From Solwaraspora sp. WMMD791 (GTDB taxonomy: Bacteria; Actinomycetota; Actinomycetes; Mycobacteriales; Micromonosporaceae): a stretch of 64,000 nucleotides of DNA. The notes beneath the pieces are model-generated. The model was not told where the DNA came from. It did not search any database and was given only the letters and a program-made list of their open reading frames with translations. Both the position numbers and the translations under genes were made by a program. The stretch spans positions 6,859,001 through 6,923,000 of the forward strand of contig NZ_CP120737.1 of NCBI RefSeq assembly GCF_029581195.1, read 5' to 3'. The number at the start of each line of letters is the position of its first letter. The first letter of the stretch is position 1. This document shows, one piece after another, positions 44,626 to 54,284 of this stretch.

Positions 44626-46676
44626 TGCGTACCTTCGCGTTCCGACCCCGTCGGGTGATCCGGCCGATGGCGTTGCTGCTGCTCGGCGTCGTGATCTTCG
44701 CCGGTCTGGCCCTGACCTGGGCTGAACCCGTGCATGCCCAGCCGAGCCCGGCACCTGGGCCGCCTGCGACCACGCCCGGCGTGCCTGACCCCGGTGTCGA
44801 GCCGTCTCCTTCCGTGCCGGCGCCCGCGCCCGGCCCGGCTCCGACTCCGGGGCAGCCGGTGCCGGAGGTTGATGACGATCCGGCCTGGTACGACGTCGGC
44901 GGCCAGATCCGCAAGGCCGTCGTGGACCTGGTCGTCTGGGCTGCCATGCAGGCACTGGAGCCGGTGATGGAGGCCCTCGGCGCGTCGTGGCTGTCCACCC
45001 CGGACCTCACCGTGAATGAGCATGTACGGGCGATCTGGACGACCAGTCTGATCGTCGCCAACGGCGTCGTCGTGCTGTTCATCGTCGCCGGAGGGTTCCT
45101 GGTCACCGCGAGGGAGACCCTCCAGACGCAGTACGGACTCAGGCAGGTGCTGCCCCGTATCGCCGTTGGTGTGGTGCTGGCCAACTGCAGTCTGATCATC
45201 GGTCAGAAGGCCATCGAGTTGACCAACGCTCTGACCGTGGCTATCGCCGGTAGCACGATCGACGGGCCGAGCGCCGCGATGGCGATCCGGCAGGTCGTGG
45301 ATGAAGCCCTGCAAGGTCAGGGGTTCCTGATGGCGTTGCTGGTCATCGCGGTGATCGTGATGTGCCTCGTTGTGGAGTTCACGTTCGTGCTGCGGTTGGC
45401 GGCGCTGGTCATCCTGTTCGGGGTCGCCCCGGCGGCGTTGATCTGCCACGCCAGCCCGCTTACCGAGGGCGTGGCCCAGCTGTGGTGGCGCTGCGTCCTG
45501 GCCTGCTTCGGTCTGCAACTCGGTCAGGCCATCGTCGTCATGGCCGCCGTGAAGGTGTTCCTCACCCCTGCCGGGCCGACCGTGATGGGCGTGCCCGCGA
45601 CCGGGCAAGGGCTCCTCGGCGTCGTGGTGTGCCTGACGATGCTGTGGCTGTTGATCAAGCTGCCGGGCTGGATGCGGCAGTTCGTCCTCGGTCCGCTCGG
45701 CTCCAACGGTCGGGGTCTGATCGGTCAGCTCGTCCACGCCTTCGTGATGGTCAAGACGATCGGGGCGGCGGCCGGTGTCCTGGGCGGCGCGAGCGCCGGA
45801 CGGACCGCCGGCCGTCCGGCAGCGCTTCGTCCGCCGGGTCCTCGTCCGTCGCCCGGCGGTCCCCGTCCGCCCCGTCCACCTCGGCCGCCCCGTCCGGGGA
45901 CGGCTCCGGTCCCGCCGTCCCCGCCGGGACCGGTGGCCTTCAGCCACGCCTCGGCCGTCCACACGCCGCTGCCGGTGCCGTCCGGAACGGGCACAGCCCC
46001 GGCCTTCAGCCACCCGACGGCACCGCCCACCCCGTCGCCGTCACCGTCCGGCGGCGTCTCGGCCGTGCAGTTCTCCCACCCGGCCTCACCCCAGCCGCAT
46101 CCGGCGGCACCGGCCGCGCCACCGGCGCGGGTCGCCTTCAGCGACACCACGACCACGGCCCCGAGACCAGCACCTGGCGGCCCGGCACCAGCGGTGACGT
46201 TCTCGGCCGCACCAGCGCGGCAGAGCGCGCCACGCAGGCCACCTGCCCCGGGCACGCCGGTGTTCTCCGCAGCTCCGGCCACCCCGCCAGCCGGCAGGTC
46301 ACGACGCACCTCGACCCCCGGGACACGGCCCACGGCGGCGCGGCGCGCCACCCCGAGCGGGCAAGCCACCTCCAGCACTGGCACCCCGTCCGCCGCCACT
46401 GTGGCCGCTGCTCGGCGGGCACCGGCCACCAGTACGCCCCGGACCCGTCCACCGGCTCCGTCCGTACTGCCGTCCCCTGACGGTCGGGGGTCGGCGGCCG
46501 TGGCCCCGCCGACGCGCCCGTCCCAGTCCCCGTCGGCAAGGCCGTCCCCGCCGGACGGGGCGATCTCGGCGGGTCCGACCGCAGCCGGTACTGGACCGTC
46601 CCCGTCCCCGCCGCCAGTTCGGTCGTCCGCTCCGGCGCGGCGTCCGTCCCCGAAACCGAGAGGTGATCAGCGATGA
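44625..46676 (+). CDS. TrbL/VirB6-like membrane protein with long disordered tail
   Basis: This 683-aa protein starts at ATG 44625, sharing one base with the previous stop. After a leader and a Pro-rich stretch it has six or so membrane helices (about 140-370, among them MALLVIAVIVMCLVVEFTFVL and LLGVVVCLTMLWLLIKLPGW). This is the polytopic core expected of VirB6/TrbL channel proteins. Residues about 390-683 are Pro/Ala/Ser-rich and disordered, with six spaced FS motifs (AFSHAS, AFSHPT, QFSHPA, AFSDTT, TFSAAP, VFSAAP). The stop overlaps the next start (ATGA). Confidence 0.8.
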   Translation: MRTFAFRPRRVIRPMALLLLGVVIFAGLALTWAEPVHAQPSPAPGPPATTPGVPDPGVEPSPSVPAPAPGPAPTPGQPVPEVDDDPAWYDVGGQIRKAVVDLVVWAAMQALEPVMEALGASWLSTPDLTVNEHVRAIWTTSLIVANGVVVLFIVAGGFLVTARETLQTQYGLRQVLPRIAVGVVLANCSLIIGQKAIELTNALTVAIAGSTIDGPSAAMAIRQVVDEALQGQGFLMALLVIAVIVMCLVVEFTFVLRLAALVILFGVAPAALICHASPLTEGVAQLWWRCVLACFGLQLGQAIVVMAAVKVFLTPAGPTVMGVPATGQGLLGVVVCLTMLWLLIKLPGWMRQFVLGPLGSNGRGLIGQLVHAFVMVKTIGAAAGVLGGASAGRTAGRPAALRPPGPRPSPGGPRPPRPPRPPRPGTAPVPPSPPGPVAFSHASAVHTPLPVPSGTGTAPAFSHPTAPPTPSPSPSGGVSAVQFSHPASPQPHPAAPAAPPARVAFSDTTTTAPRPAPGGPAPAVTFSAAPARQSAPRRPPAPGTPVFSAAPATPPAGRSRRTSTPGTRPTAARRATPSGQATSSTGTPSAATVAAARRAPATSTPRTRPPAPSVLPSPDGRGSAAVAPPTRPSQSPSARPSPPDGAISAGPTAAGTGPSPSPPPVRSSAPARRPSPKPRGDQR

Positions 46677-47599
46677 GCCGCCGCAACGACGAGGCCCCGA
46701 TGCGGGCGCGGGTTCCCACAGATATCGAGCGGGCTGATCGGATCGCGTTCGGTATGTCCGGTCGGCAGTTGATGATCCTGGCCATCGCGGGTCTGCTGCT
46801 GTATGCGGCGTGGACGGCGGTGGCCACGGTGGTGCATCCGCTGGTGTTCCTCGCGGGCGCGATCCCGGTCGCCGCCGGGGCGTTCCTCCTCGCGGTCGGC
46901 CGCCGGGATGGCATCAGCCTCGACGCCTGGGTCCTCGCGGCGCTGCGGCACCGCCGCAGCCCGCGTCGGCTCGTGCCGGCCGACGGGCCGGTCATCCCGG
47001 CCCCGGCGTGGGTGCAGACCACCGCCGGGCCGGGTGACCGGCTACCGCTGCCCGCACCGTTACGGCTACCGGCGAAGGGCATCACGCCGGAAGGGCTCAT
47101 CGATCTCGGTTCGGACGGCACCACAGGCCTGGTCGCCGCCTCGACGGTGGCGTTCGGTCTGCGTACGGCGGGCGAGCAGAACGGTCTGGTGGCCGGGTTC
47201 GCGCGGTGGTTGCACAGCCTCGACGGCCCGGTACAGATCGTGGTGCGGGCGCAGCGGGTCGACCTGACCTACCTCGCTGACCGGTTCCTCAACGCCGCTC
47301 CGGGACTGCCGCATCCCGCGTTGGAGGACGCTGCCAACGCCCACGCCCGGTTTCTCGACGACCTGGCCGCGCGGCGGGAGCTGCTGCACCGGCAGATCAC
47401 CGTCGCGGTGCGGAGTCGACGCGGCGCGCACCACGCCGCCCACACAGCGGCGGAGGCGGCTCGTGCTCTCGCCGGTTGCGAGGTTCCCGCCCGGGTCCTC
47501 GACGGACCGGACGCGGCGGTGCGGCTCGCGGCCAGCCTCGACCCCGCCGCCCCACCCCTCGTGTCCTACACCCCATCTGACGGAGGTGAGCAGCGGTGA
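46673..47599 (+). CDS. PrgI family (VirB3-like) conjugation protein
   Basis: This 308-aa protein opens with RARVPTDIERADRIAFGMSGRQLMILAIAGLLLYAAW, the PrgI/VirB3 signature. Two membrane helices (about 30-75) precede a long cytoplasmic part that is unusually extended compared with VirB3. In Gram-positive type IV systems it pairs with the VirB4 ATPase, whose gene follows with a GTGA overlap. Confidence 0.85.
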   Translation: MSRRNDEAPMRARVPTDIERADRIAFGMSGRQLMILAIAGLLLYAAWTAVATVVHPLVFLAGAIPVAAGAFLLAVGRRDGISLDAWVLAALRHRRSPRRLVPADGPVIPAPAWVQTTAGPGDRLPLPAPLRLPAKGITPEGLIDLGSDGTTGLVAASTVAFGLRTAGEQNGLVAGFARWLHSLDGPVQIVVRAQRVDLTYLADRFLNAAPGLPHPALEDAANAHARFLDDLAARRELLHRQITVAVRSRRGAHHAAHTAAEAARALAGCEVPARVLDGPDAAVRLAASLDPAAPPLVSYTPSDGGEQR

Positions 47600-49389
47600 A
47601 CCTGTTCTCCGCACTACGGCCAAAGCGGCGGCCCGCTGTGCCCGAATCGGCCGCGGTCCTGCCCGGCTCACCGGACGCCGTCGAGGTCGACGGCCGGCAC
47701 GTGCGGGTCGGGGACGGCTACAGCGCCACCCTGGCTGTCGTGGGCTATCCGGCCGAGGTCGGCCCGGGGTGGGCCGAGCCGATCCTGGCCTACCCGGGCC
47801 TGGTTGACGCCGCCTTCCACATCGAGCCCGTCGCGCCGGCGGTGGCCGCACAGCGGCTGCGCAAGCAGCGCGGCCGGTTCGAGTCCTCCCGGCGGCAGGA
47901 CGCGGCCAAGGGCCGCCTTGACGATCCGGAGCTCGACGCTGCCTCGGCCGACGCCGCCGAGTTGGCCGCCCGTGTCGCCCGAGGCGAAGCGAGGTTGTTC
48001 CGTCTAAGTCTGTACCTGACCGTGCACGGCACCACCCCAGACGAGTTGGCTGATCGGGTGGTCGAGGTGCGGTCGTTGGCCGCGTCGCTGCTGCTGGAGA
48101 CCGCGCCGGTGACGTGGCGGCAGTTGCAGGGCTGGATCAGTGGCCTTCCTCTGGCGTTCGACGCGCTCGGGATGAAACGGGTCTTCGACACCGCCGCCCT
48201 CGCCGCGAGCTTTCCGTTCACGTCACCGGACCTGCCCGACACCGCCGCCGACAGCGGCATGGGTGTGCTGTTCGGGTTGAACCTGCACTCGGCCGGGGTG
48301 GTCGTCTGGGACCGGTGGGCGCAGTCCAACTACAACGCCGTCATCCTCGCCCGCTCCGGGGAAGGCAAGTCGTACCTGGCCAAGCTCGACCTGTTGCGCA
48401 ACCTGTGCCTCGGCGTGGAGGCGTTCGTCATCGACCCCGAAGACGAATACCTGCGGCTGGCCGACGCCGTCGGTGGCACCGTCATCCGCCTCGGCGCCGC
48501 AGGCGTGAAGATCAACCCCCTCGACCTGCCGCCCGGCGACGATGACGCCCTCAACGACCGGGCACGGTTCATGCACACACTCGTGACCGTGATGGGCAGC
48601 GGTGACACCGCCGCCAGCGCGCCCTTGCCCGGCGACGAAGCCCGCTCGCTCGACGTCGCGGTGCTCGCCGCGTACCGGGCCAAGGGCATCACCACCGACC
48701 CGCGCACCTGGCGACGCCCGGCACCGCTGCTCGCTGACGTGACGGCAGCTCTGGAGGACACCGACGACGCCGGCCGGCGAGTCGCCGCCCGCCTGCACCC
48801 CTACATCGCCGGCAGCATGAAGGGCCTGTTCGACGGACCGACCACCACCGCCCCGATCGGGCACCTGGTGGTGTTCGCCATCAAGGACCTCCCCGAACAG
48901 CTTCACCCGGTCGGCACCCTGCTCACCCTGGACACGATCTGGCGCACCGTACGCGGCGCGACCGCCTCCGGAGCCGGCCCGGACATGCTGCGGATGGTGC
49001 TGGTGGACGAGGCGTGGAAACTGCTGTCCGGCGGACGCGGCGGCGTGTTCCTGGAAACCCTGGCCAAGTCCGCCCGCAAGTACGGCGTCGGTCTGACCGT
49101 CGTGACCCAGGACGCCGCTGACGTGCTCGCCACCAAGACCGGCCGCGCCGTCGTCTCCAACGCCACCACCCAGGTGCTGCTGCGGCAGGCGCCGCAGGCG
49201 ATCGACGCCGTAGCCGAGGCGTTCGGCCTCACCGACGGCGAGCGAGCGTTCCTGCTGTCCTGCCAACGCGGAGACGCCCTCCTCACAGCCGGCTCGGCGC
49301 GAGTGGCATTCCACAGCCACGCCTCCACCACCGAGCACGAATTGATCGTCACCGGCCCGGTCACCGGCGCACCGGCCCGCCGCCGCTGA
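47596..49389 (+). CDS. VirB4-like conjugation ATPase
   Basis: This 597-aa ATPase has Walker A SGEGKS (about 254-259) and Walker B MVLVDEAWKLL, with the VirB4-typical segments LARSGEGKSYLAKLDLLRNL and GVGLTVVTQDAADVL. VirB4 proteins energise pilus and channel assembly. The length is at the short end of the family, with a reduced N-terminal domain. The GTG start overlaps the preceding stop. Confidence 0.93.
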   Translation: MNLFSALRPKRRPAVPESAAVLPGSPDAVEVDGRHVRVGDGYSATLAVVGYPAEVGPGWAEPILAYPGLVDAAFHIEPVAPAVAAQRLRKQRGRFESSRRQDAAKGRLDDPELDAASADAAELAARVARGEARLFRLSLYLTVHGTTPDELADRVVEVRSLAASLLLETAPVTWRQLQGWISGLPLAFDALGMKRVFDTAALAASFPFTSPDLPDTAADSGMGVLFGLNLHSAGVVVWDRWAQSNYNAVILARSGEGKSYLAKLDLLRNLCLGVEAFVIDPEDEYLRLADAVGGTVIRLGAAGVKINPLDLPPGDDDALNDRARFMHTLVTVMGSGDTAASAPLPGDEARSLDVAVLAAYRAKGITTDPRTWRRPAPLLADVTAALEDTDDAGRRVAARLHPYIAGSMKGLFDGPTTTAPIGHLVVFAIKDLPEQLHPVGTLLTLDTIWRTVRGATASGAGPDMLRMVLVDEAWKLLSGGRGGVFLETLAKSARKYGVGLTVVTQDAADVLATKTGRAVVSNATTQVLLRQAPQAIDAVAEAFGLTDGERAFLLSCQRGDALLTAGSARVAFHSHASTTEHELIVTGPVTGAPARRR

Positions 49390-49418
49390 GTCTCTTCCGT
49401 CCGCCGATCGGAGTCCCG

Positions 49419-50765
49419 ATGTTTCCCGTCCCTGTCCTGTCCGCATCCCTGCCGTCGTCTTCTGCGGACCCTGCCGTGTGTGTGCCCGGCCAGGGCGGTG
49501 TGCCCGACTCGGTCGTGGGCGAGCTGCTGTGCGGTTCCTGGGGCGGCGACGCCACCGATGCTGTGTGGCGTCTCGCCCGCGACCGATGGCCGCTACTCCT
49601 GACCACCCTGGCCGTCCTCATCGCAGTGCGGGTCGCCTGGATGCTGTGGCGGCGGCACGTCTGGCGGCGGCACGCCGCCGAAGCGCGATGGCTGGAGATC
49701 ACTCCACCGGTGACCGCCACCCCGGCTGCGACGGTCGGCCTGTGGCGGCTACTCGCCACGGTGTTGCCCGCGCCGCGCCGGTGGGCGCTGCGCCCGGCCC
49801 GGCTCGTCTGGGAAGTCGCCGCCGACCCGGAAGAGATGCGCTGCGGGCTATGGCTGCCACCCGGGGTCAACCCGACCGCCGTCGTACGGCTGCTGCAACG
49901 CGGCTGGCCCGGCGTACGGGCCGAACAGACCCGCCCACCGGCCGTCCCGACGACCGGGGCCGTCGCCGCCCTCGCGGTCTGGCCGACGCAGCCGGAATGG
50001 CTGCCCCTGGTCGAAGACCTGGCCCCGCCAACTCGCCGAGGCACAGACGCAGGTGCTCCGGAAGAGGACCGGCTACGGGGGGTCTACGGCGGGCTGGCCT
50101 CAGCCGGGCGCACCGGCGGCGCGCTCCTGCAGGTCCACCTCGGCAGGGCACCGACTCACCGGCTGCGGCTGCTGCGCCGTGCGATGACCAACCCGCAGCG
50201 CGTCCACCGCCCCCGAGGTGTTTCCCGCGTCGCTGGGCTGCTCGCCGACGGGCTACGCGCGCTGATCATCGGCATGCTGGACATCTTCACGCCCGGCCCG
50301 TCGAGTCCGAAGCGACGCACCAATCCGAGCGACCCGTACACCGCAGAGCTGGCCCGGCGGGCACGGGCCAAATACGCCGACGTACCTCACCTACTTGTCG
50401 CTGTACACGCAGTTGCCACCGGCCCCACCATGCCTGCCGCTCGCGCTGCCGCCGCTGATATCAGCTCCGGGTTCGGGCTGCTGTCGGCGCACTTCACCCG
50501 ACGCAGGCTCCGGCATGGTGCGGTCGCGGCGGCCGACCGGTGGGTGCCCGAGGCTCGAATGAGCCTCGTCTCCGTCGCGGAAGCCGCCGCCCTCGCCGGG
50601 CTGCCCGCCGAACCGGCCGCCTACGGCCTACCCGGCGCGGCGTCACGCCGCCGGGCCGCGACCCGCGACATCTTCCGTGCCACCCAGCAGGACACACGCC
50701 ACCGCGCGGCAGTCCATGCCGCGCCCGACGCCGACGACCCGCCAACCGCGTGGAGCACCTCATGA
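49419..50765 (+). CDS. Membrane-anchored conjugation protein of unknown fold
   Basis: This 448-aa protein has one clear membrane helix (WPLLLTTLAVLIAVRVAWMLW, about 49-69) and a large cytoplasmic part. That part shows no Walker motifs, but its position is constant: it ends in ATGA with the coupling-ATPase gene. It resembles N-terminal or accessory domains that accompany type IV coupling proteins in actinomycete elements. It is the probable membrane anchor for the next protein. Confidence 0.65.
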   Translation: MFPVPVLSASLPSSSADPAVCVPGQGGVPDSVVGELLCGSWGGDATDAVWRLARDRWPLLLTTLAVLIAVRVAWMLWRRHVWRRHAAEARWLEITPPVTATPAATVGLWRLLATVLPAPRRWALRPARLVWEVAADPEEMRCGLWLPPGVNPTAVVRLLQRGWPGVRAEQTRPPAVPTTGAVAALAVWPTQPEWLPLVEDLAPPTRRGTDAGAPEEDRLRGVYGGLASAGRTGGALLQVHLGRAPTHRLRLLRRAMTNPQRVHRPRGVSRVAGLLADGLRALIIGMLDIFTPGPSSPKRRTNPSDPYTAELARRARAKYADVPHLLVAVHAVATGPTMPAARAAAADISSGFGLLSAHFTRRRLRHGAVAAADRWVPEARMSLVSVAEAAALAGLPAEPAAYGLPGAASRRRAATRDIFRATQQDTRHRAAVHAAPDADDPPTAWSTS

Positions 50766-52363
50766 GCAAGACCAACCCCAAGGCCGTGGCACCCACCTCC
50801 AGCCCGGAAGGCCCCAGGCTGAACCTGGTGCCTGTCAAGGAACGGCAGGGCTTGGGAGGCAAGGTCATCGGTGTCGCCAACGCCGGACCGGCTATGCGGG
50901 TCGGCATCTCCCTGACCGACTGCCGGTACCACCTTCACGCGCTCGGGCCGACCGGCACGGGCAAGACGACCCTGCTGATGCGGATGATCCTCGACGACGT
51001 TGAGGCCGGGCGTGGGGTGGCCGCGTTCGATCCGGCCAAGGGCGACCTCATCCGAGACCTGCTCGCCCGGCTACCGAAGGAATGCGGTGACCGCCTGGTC
51101 CTCATCGACCCGGACGAACACACCGCGCCACCGGCAATCAACCTGCTCGACCCGGCCGTACACGGCGGCAGCCCGCACGACGTCGCCGCCAACCTGACGG
51201 CGGTGATGGCGAAGGTGTGGGCCCGCTGGTGGGGCCACCGCACCGCCGACATCTGCTACCACGGCCTGCTCACCCTCGCCCACGTCGAAGGCGCCACCCT
51301 CGCCCAACTACCGCGGCTGCTGTCCGACTCGAAGTGGCGGACCAGCCGGGTCAACACGGCCACCAGCAAGCTGAACGCGTGGGAAGGCAACACCCTCGGC
51401 GAATTCTGGGAAGGGTTCAACGAACTACCCGCCACCCAACGCTCCGGCCTCGTCGCCCCGCTGCTCTCCCGGCTGCGCCTCGTACTGGCGCACCCCATGG
51501 CGGCGTCGCTGTTCGGGGTGCCGGCCACCACGTTCTCCTTCGCCGACATCCTCGACGGCGGCGTCCTGCTCGCCCGGCTGCCCAAGGGAGTCCTCGGTGA
51601 GGACGGCACCCGCCTGGTCGGCTCGCTGCTGCTGGCGGGGCTGTGGCAGGCGACCACCGCCCGCGCTCGTATCCCCGAGGACGACCGCCCCGACGCGATG
51701 ATCGTGTTGGACGAGTGCCACAACTTCCTGCACCTGCCGATCGGGATCGATGACGCCCTCGCCGAGGCCCGCGGCTTGCACACCTCGTTCGTCCTCGCCC
51801 ATCAGTACCTGGGCCAACTGTCCGGAGACATGGTCGAGGCGATCGACGCCAACGCCCGCAACAAGGTGTACTTCGCCCTCGCACCCCGCGACGCCATCGA
51901 CCAGGCCCGGCACCTACGCCCGTACCTCGACGACGGGGACCTGATCCGCCTCGGCGGCTACGAAGTCGTCCTGCGCCCGGTCGCCGGCGGCCGGGTCGTC
52001 CCACCGGTCACCGCCGACACCGAACCTCCACCACCGGCCGTCAAGGGGCGTGCCGGCGACCTGCGCCGCGCGGCCCGCGATCACACCGGCTTGCCGGTGG
52101 AGGAGCGACGACGGCTACTTGCCGAAGCCGCTACCGCCTCGGCCCGCCCCGAGTCCTCCGCCCCGGTCGATACCGCTGCTGCTCCTGACCTGGTGGGCCG
52201 TAACACCTTCGCTGTTCAGGGCGAGGGGTCTAACGAGAGTTCTAACGAGCGATCCAACGAGGAACGCAACGACCACGAACAGCCGGGTGAACACGCCCCC
52301 TTGAACACCTCGTACGCGCACGTGGACGGCGGTGAGGAGGACCCGTGGACCGGAACCGACTGA
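50762..52363 (+). CDS. Type IV coupling ATPase (TraG/VirD4-like), no membrane segment
   Basis: This 533-aa ATPase begins at ATG 50762 within ATGA. Walker A is GPTGTGKTT (62-70), Walker B MIVLDECHNFLHL, with FDPAKGDLIRDLL and VLAHQYLGQL segments typical of TraD/TraG/VirD4 proteins. These proteins bring the relaxosome to the secretion channel. It lacks the N-terminal membrane helices usual in VirD4; the preceding gene supplies one. The C-terminal tail is hydrophilic and Asn/Glu-rich. Confidence 0.92.
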   Translation: MSKTNPKAVAPTSSPEGPRLNLVPVKERQGLGGKVIGVANAGPAMRVGISLTDCRYHLHALGPTGTGKTTLLMRMILDDVEAGRGVAAFDPAKGDLIRDLLARLPKECGDRLVLIDPDEHTAPPAINLLDPAVHGGSPHDVAANLTAVMAKVWARWWGHRTADICYHGLLTLAHVEGATLAQLPRLLSDSKWRTSRVNTATSKLNAWEGNTLGEFWEGFNELPATQRSGLVAPLLSRLRLVLAHPMAASLFGVPATTFSFADILDGGVLLARLPKGVLGEDGTRLVGSLLLAGLWQATTARARIPEDDRPDAMIVLDECHNFLHLPIGIDDALAEARGLHTSFVLAHQYLGQLSGDMVEAIDANARNKVYFALAPRDAIDQARHLRPYLDDGDLIRLGGYEVVLRPVAGGRVVPPVTADTEPPPPAVKGRAGDLRRAARDHTGLPVEERRRLLAEAATASARPESSAPVDTAAAPDLVGRNTFAVQGEGSNESSNERSNEERNDHEQPGEHAPLNTSYAHVDGGEEDPWTGTD

Positions 52364-53244
52364 TAAGAGATATCCCTCCTACCCGCACATCTGCCACCGG
52401 CAGTCCCCGCCTCACGGCGTCCGTCGTAGCCGGCGAACTCGGCCGGCTCACCCCCCGAGACCGGCTCCTGCTCGACCTGCTCGACCAACACCGCACCTTC
52501 ACCACCGACCAGCTCGTCGACCTCGCCTTCGGATCCGTCGGCCGTGCCCGCAACCGGCTCAACACCCTCCACGACCGAGACATCCTCGACCGGTTCCGCC
52601 ACTACCAACGGCCCGGCTCGCAAGCATGGAGGTGGACCCTCGGCCCGGTCGGCGCGGCCCTCATCGCGGCCGGACGGGGTGAGACGCTGCCGCGTCCGGC
52701 CGCTGTGCGCGACGCCACCGCCCGACTCGCCATGTCCCCAACCCTCTCCCACCTGATCACGGTGAACGGGTTCTTCGTCGCGCTCACGGCACATGCCCGC
52801 ACGCACCCCGGCGCACGGTTGGTGCGGTGGTGGAACGAGGCACGCTGCCGGGAGGCGTGCGGGAACCTGGTCCGCCCGGACGGGCACGGTGTGTGGTCCG
52901 ACAACGGCCCGGCGGTGCCGTTCTGGGTCGAGGTCGATCTCGGTAGCGAGGCGTTAGGGCGGGTAGCGGGAAAGCTCGCCGGCTACGCCGCGCTACCGCC
53001 CCGACGTGCGTACCCGGTGCTGTTCTGGCTGCCCACCGCCGCCCGTGAGGCCAACCTGCACGCCCATCTGCGGCGGTCCGGGGTGCCGGACGGGGTGACC
53101 GTGGCCACCGCCGCCGCTGACCACGCCGCGACGTCCGGCGGTCCGGCGGGGCAGGTCTGGCGCATCGTGGGGCACCCCGACCGGGTACGTCTGGCCGACC
53201 TGCCCGCACCGGGCGGGGACGGTGGTGCGTCGTGGGACGGGTAG
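52345..53244 (+). CDS. Replication-relaxation family protein (possible relaxase)
   Basis: This 299-aa protein has a winged-helix-like N-terminal half (LTPRDRLLLDLLDQHRTFTTDQLVDLAFGSVGRARNRL) and a C-terminal alpha/beta half (WVEVDLGSEALGRVAGKLAGYAAL, a nuclease-like arrangement of E/D and K). The layout matches the Replication-relaxation family, found next to coupling ATPases in actinobacterial conjugative elements and suspected to process or bind transfer DNA. GTG 52345 overlaps the ATPase gene by 19 nt. No other relaxase is recognisable in the window. Confidence 0.75.
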   Translation: MDRNRLIRDIPPTRTSATGSPRLTASVVAGELGRLTPRDRLLLDLLDQHRTFTTDQLVDLAFGSVGRARNRLNTLHDRDILDRFRHYQRPGSQAWRWTLGPVGAALIAAGRGETLPRPAAVRDATARLAMSPTLSHLITVNGFFVALTAHARTHPGARLVRWWNEARCREACGNLVRPDGHGVWSDNGPAVPFWVEVDLGSEALGRVAGKLAGYAALPPRRAYPVLFWLPTAAREANLHAHLRRSGVPDGVTVATAAADHAATSGGPAGQVWRIVGHPDRVRLADLPAPGGDGGASWDG

Positions 53245-54284
53245 CCCTGTGGGTCGCGGTCGGGGCCGCTGTGGCGTTGCTGCTGCTCACCTCGGCCACG
53301 GCCGGTGTCGTCTCGTCCGTGTTCGGTGGAGGCGGTGGCGGGGGTAGCTGTGCCGGGGCGGTCACCGTACCGGGGGCGGTCCCGGCGGGGTTGTCGGCGA
53401 AACAGGCCCACAACGCCTCGGTCATCGTCGCCGTGGGTGAGCGGATGCGGGTGCCGGTGCGCGGATGGGTTGTCGCCGTTGCCACCGCTCTCCAGGAATC
53501 CTCGTTGATCAACCACGGGCACCTCGGCCCGGACAACGATCACGACTCGTTGGGGCTGTTCCAACAGCGACCGTCGCAGGGGTGGGGCACCCAGGAACAG
53601 ATCATGAACCCCGAGTACGCCGCCGCCATGTTCTACGAGCGTCTCCTCGCCGTGCCGGGGTGGGAACGGCTACCGCTCACCGACGCGGCACAGGCGGTGC
53701 AACGGTCGGCGTACCCGGACGCCTACGCCCGCCACGAGGCACAGGCAACCGAGATCGTCGCCGCGTACACCGGCGGCACGCTGCCCGTGTGCGACGGCCC
53801 ACCGATCAGCGCCTCCGGGTGGACCCGCCCGGTGCCAGGTACGGCCGGTTCTGGTTTCCGCACCGCCGACCGGCCCGGCCACGACGGGGTCGACATCGCG
53901 GCCCCGAAAGGCACCATCATCCGTGCCGCGTCCGGCGGCGTCGTGGTGCGCGTCCTGTGCAACATCGACGGCAACTCGTGGGAACCCACCGGCGACCCGA
54001 TGCCGTGCGACAGCGACGGCCACCCGGGACTCGGCGGGTGCGGCTGGTTCGCCGAGATCCGCCACGCGGGCGACGTCGTGTCGCGCTACTGCCACATGGT
54101 CCGGCAACCGACCGTTACGGTCGGGCAGACGGTGATCGCCGGTCAGCCGATCGGGCATGTCGGAAGCTCCGGAAACTCGTCCGGACCACATTTGCACTTC
54201 GAGATCCACGAAGGCTACCCCGCCACGAGTGGCAATGCCGTTGACCCGGTTTCATTCATGCGCAGCAAAGGCGTACCCCTGTAA
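53232..54284 (+). CDS. Membrane-anchored M23 peptidase with lysozyme-like domain
   Basis: This 350-aa protein has an N-terminal membrane anchor (about 3-28) and a lytic-transglycosylase-like domain (about 58-180, ATALQESSLINHGH, LGLFQQRPSQGWG, YAAAMFYERL). A C-terminal M23 zinc peptidase domain (about 210-350) shows GHDGVDIAAPKG and HLHFEIH metal-site motifs. It would open the cell wall for the conjugation channel. It overlaps the preceding gene by 13 nt and is the last gene of the conjugation operon. Confidence 0.88.
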   Translation: MGRVALWVAVGAAVALLLLTSATAGVVSSVFGGGGGGGSCAGAVTVPGAVPAGLSAKQAHNASVIVAVGERMRVPVRGWVVAVATALQESSLINHGHLGPDNDHDSLGLFQQRPSQGWGTQEQIMNPEYAAAMFYERLLAVPGWERLPLTDAAQAVQRSAYPDAYARHEAQATEIVAAYTGGTLPVCDGPPISASGWTRPVPGTAGSGFRTADRPGHDGVDIAAPKGTIIRAASGGVVVRVLCNIDGNSWEPTGDPMPCDSDGHPGLGGCGWFAEIRHAGDVVSRYCHMVRQPTVTVGQTVIAGQPIGHVGSSGNSSGPHLHFEIHEGYPATSGNAVDPVSFMRSKGVPL

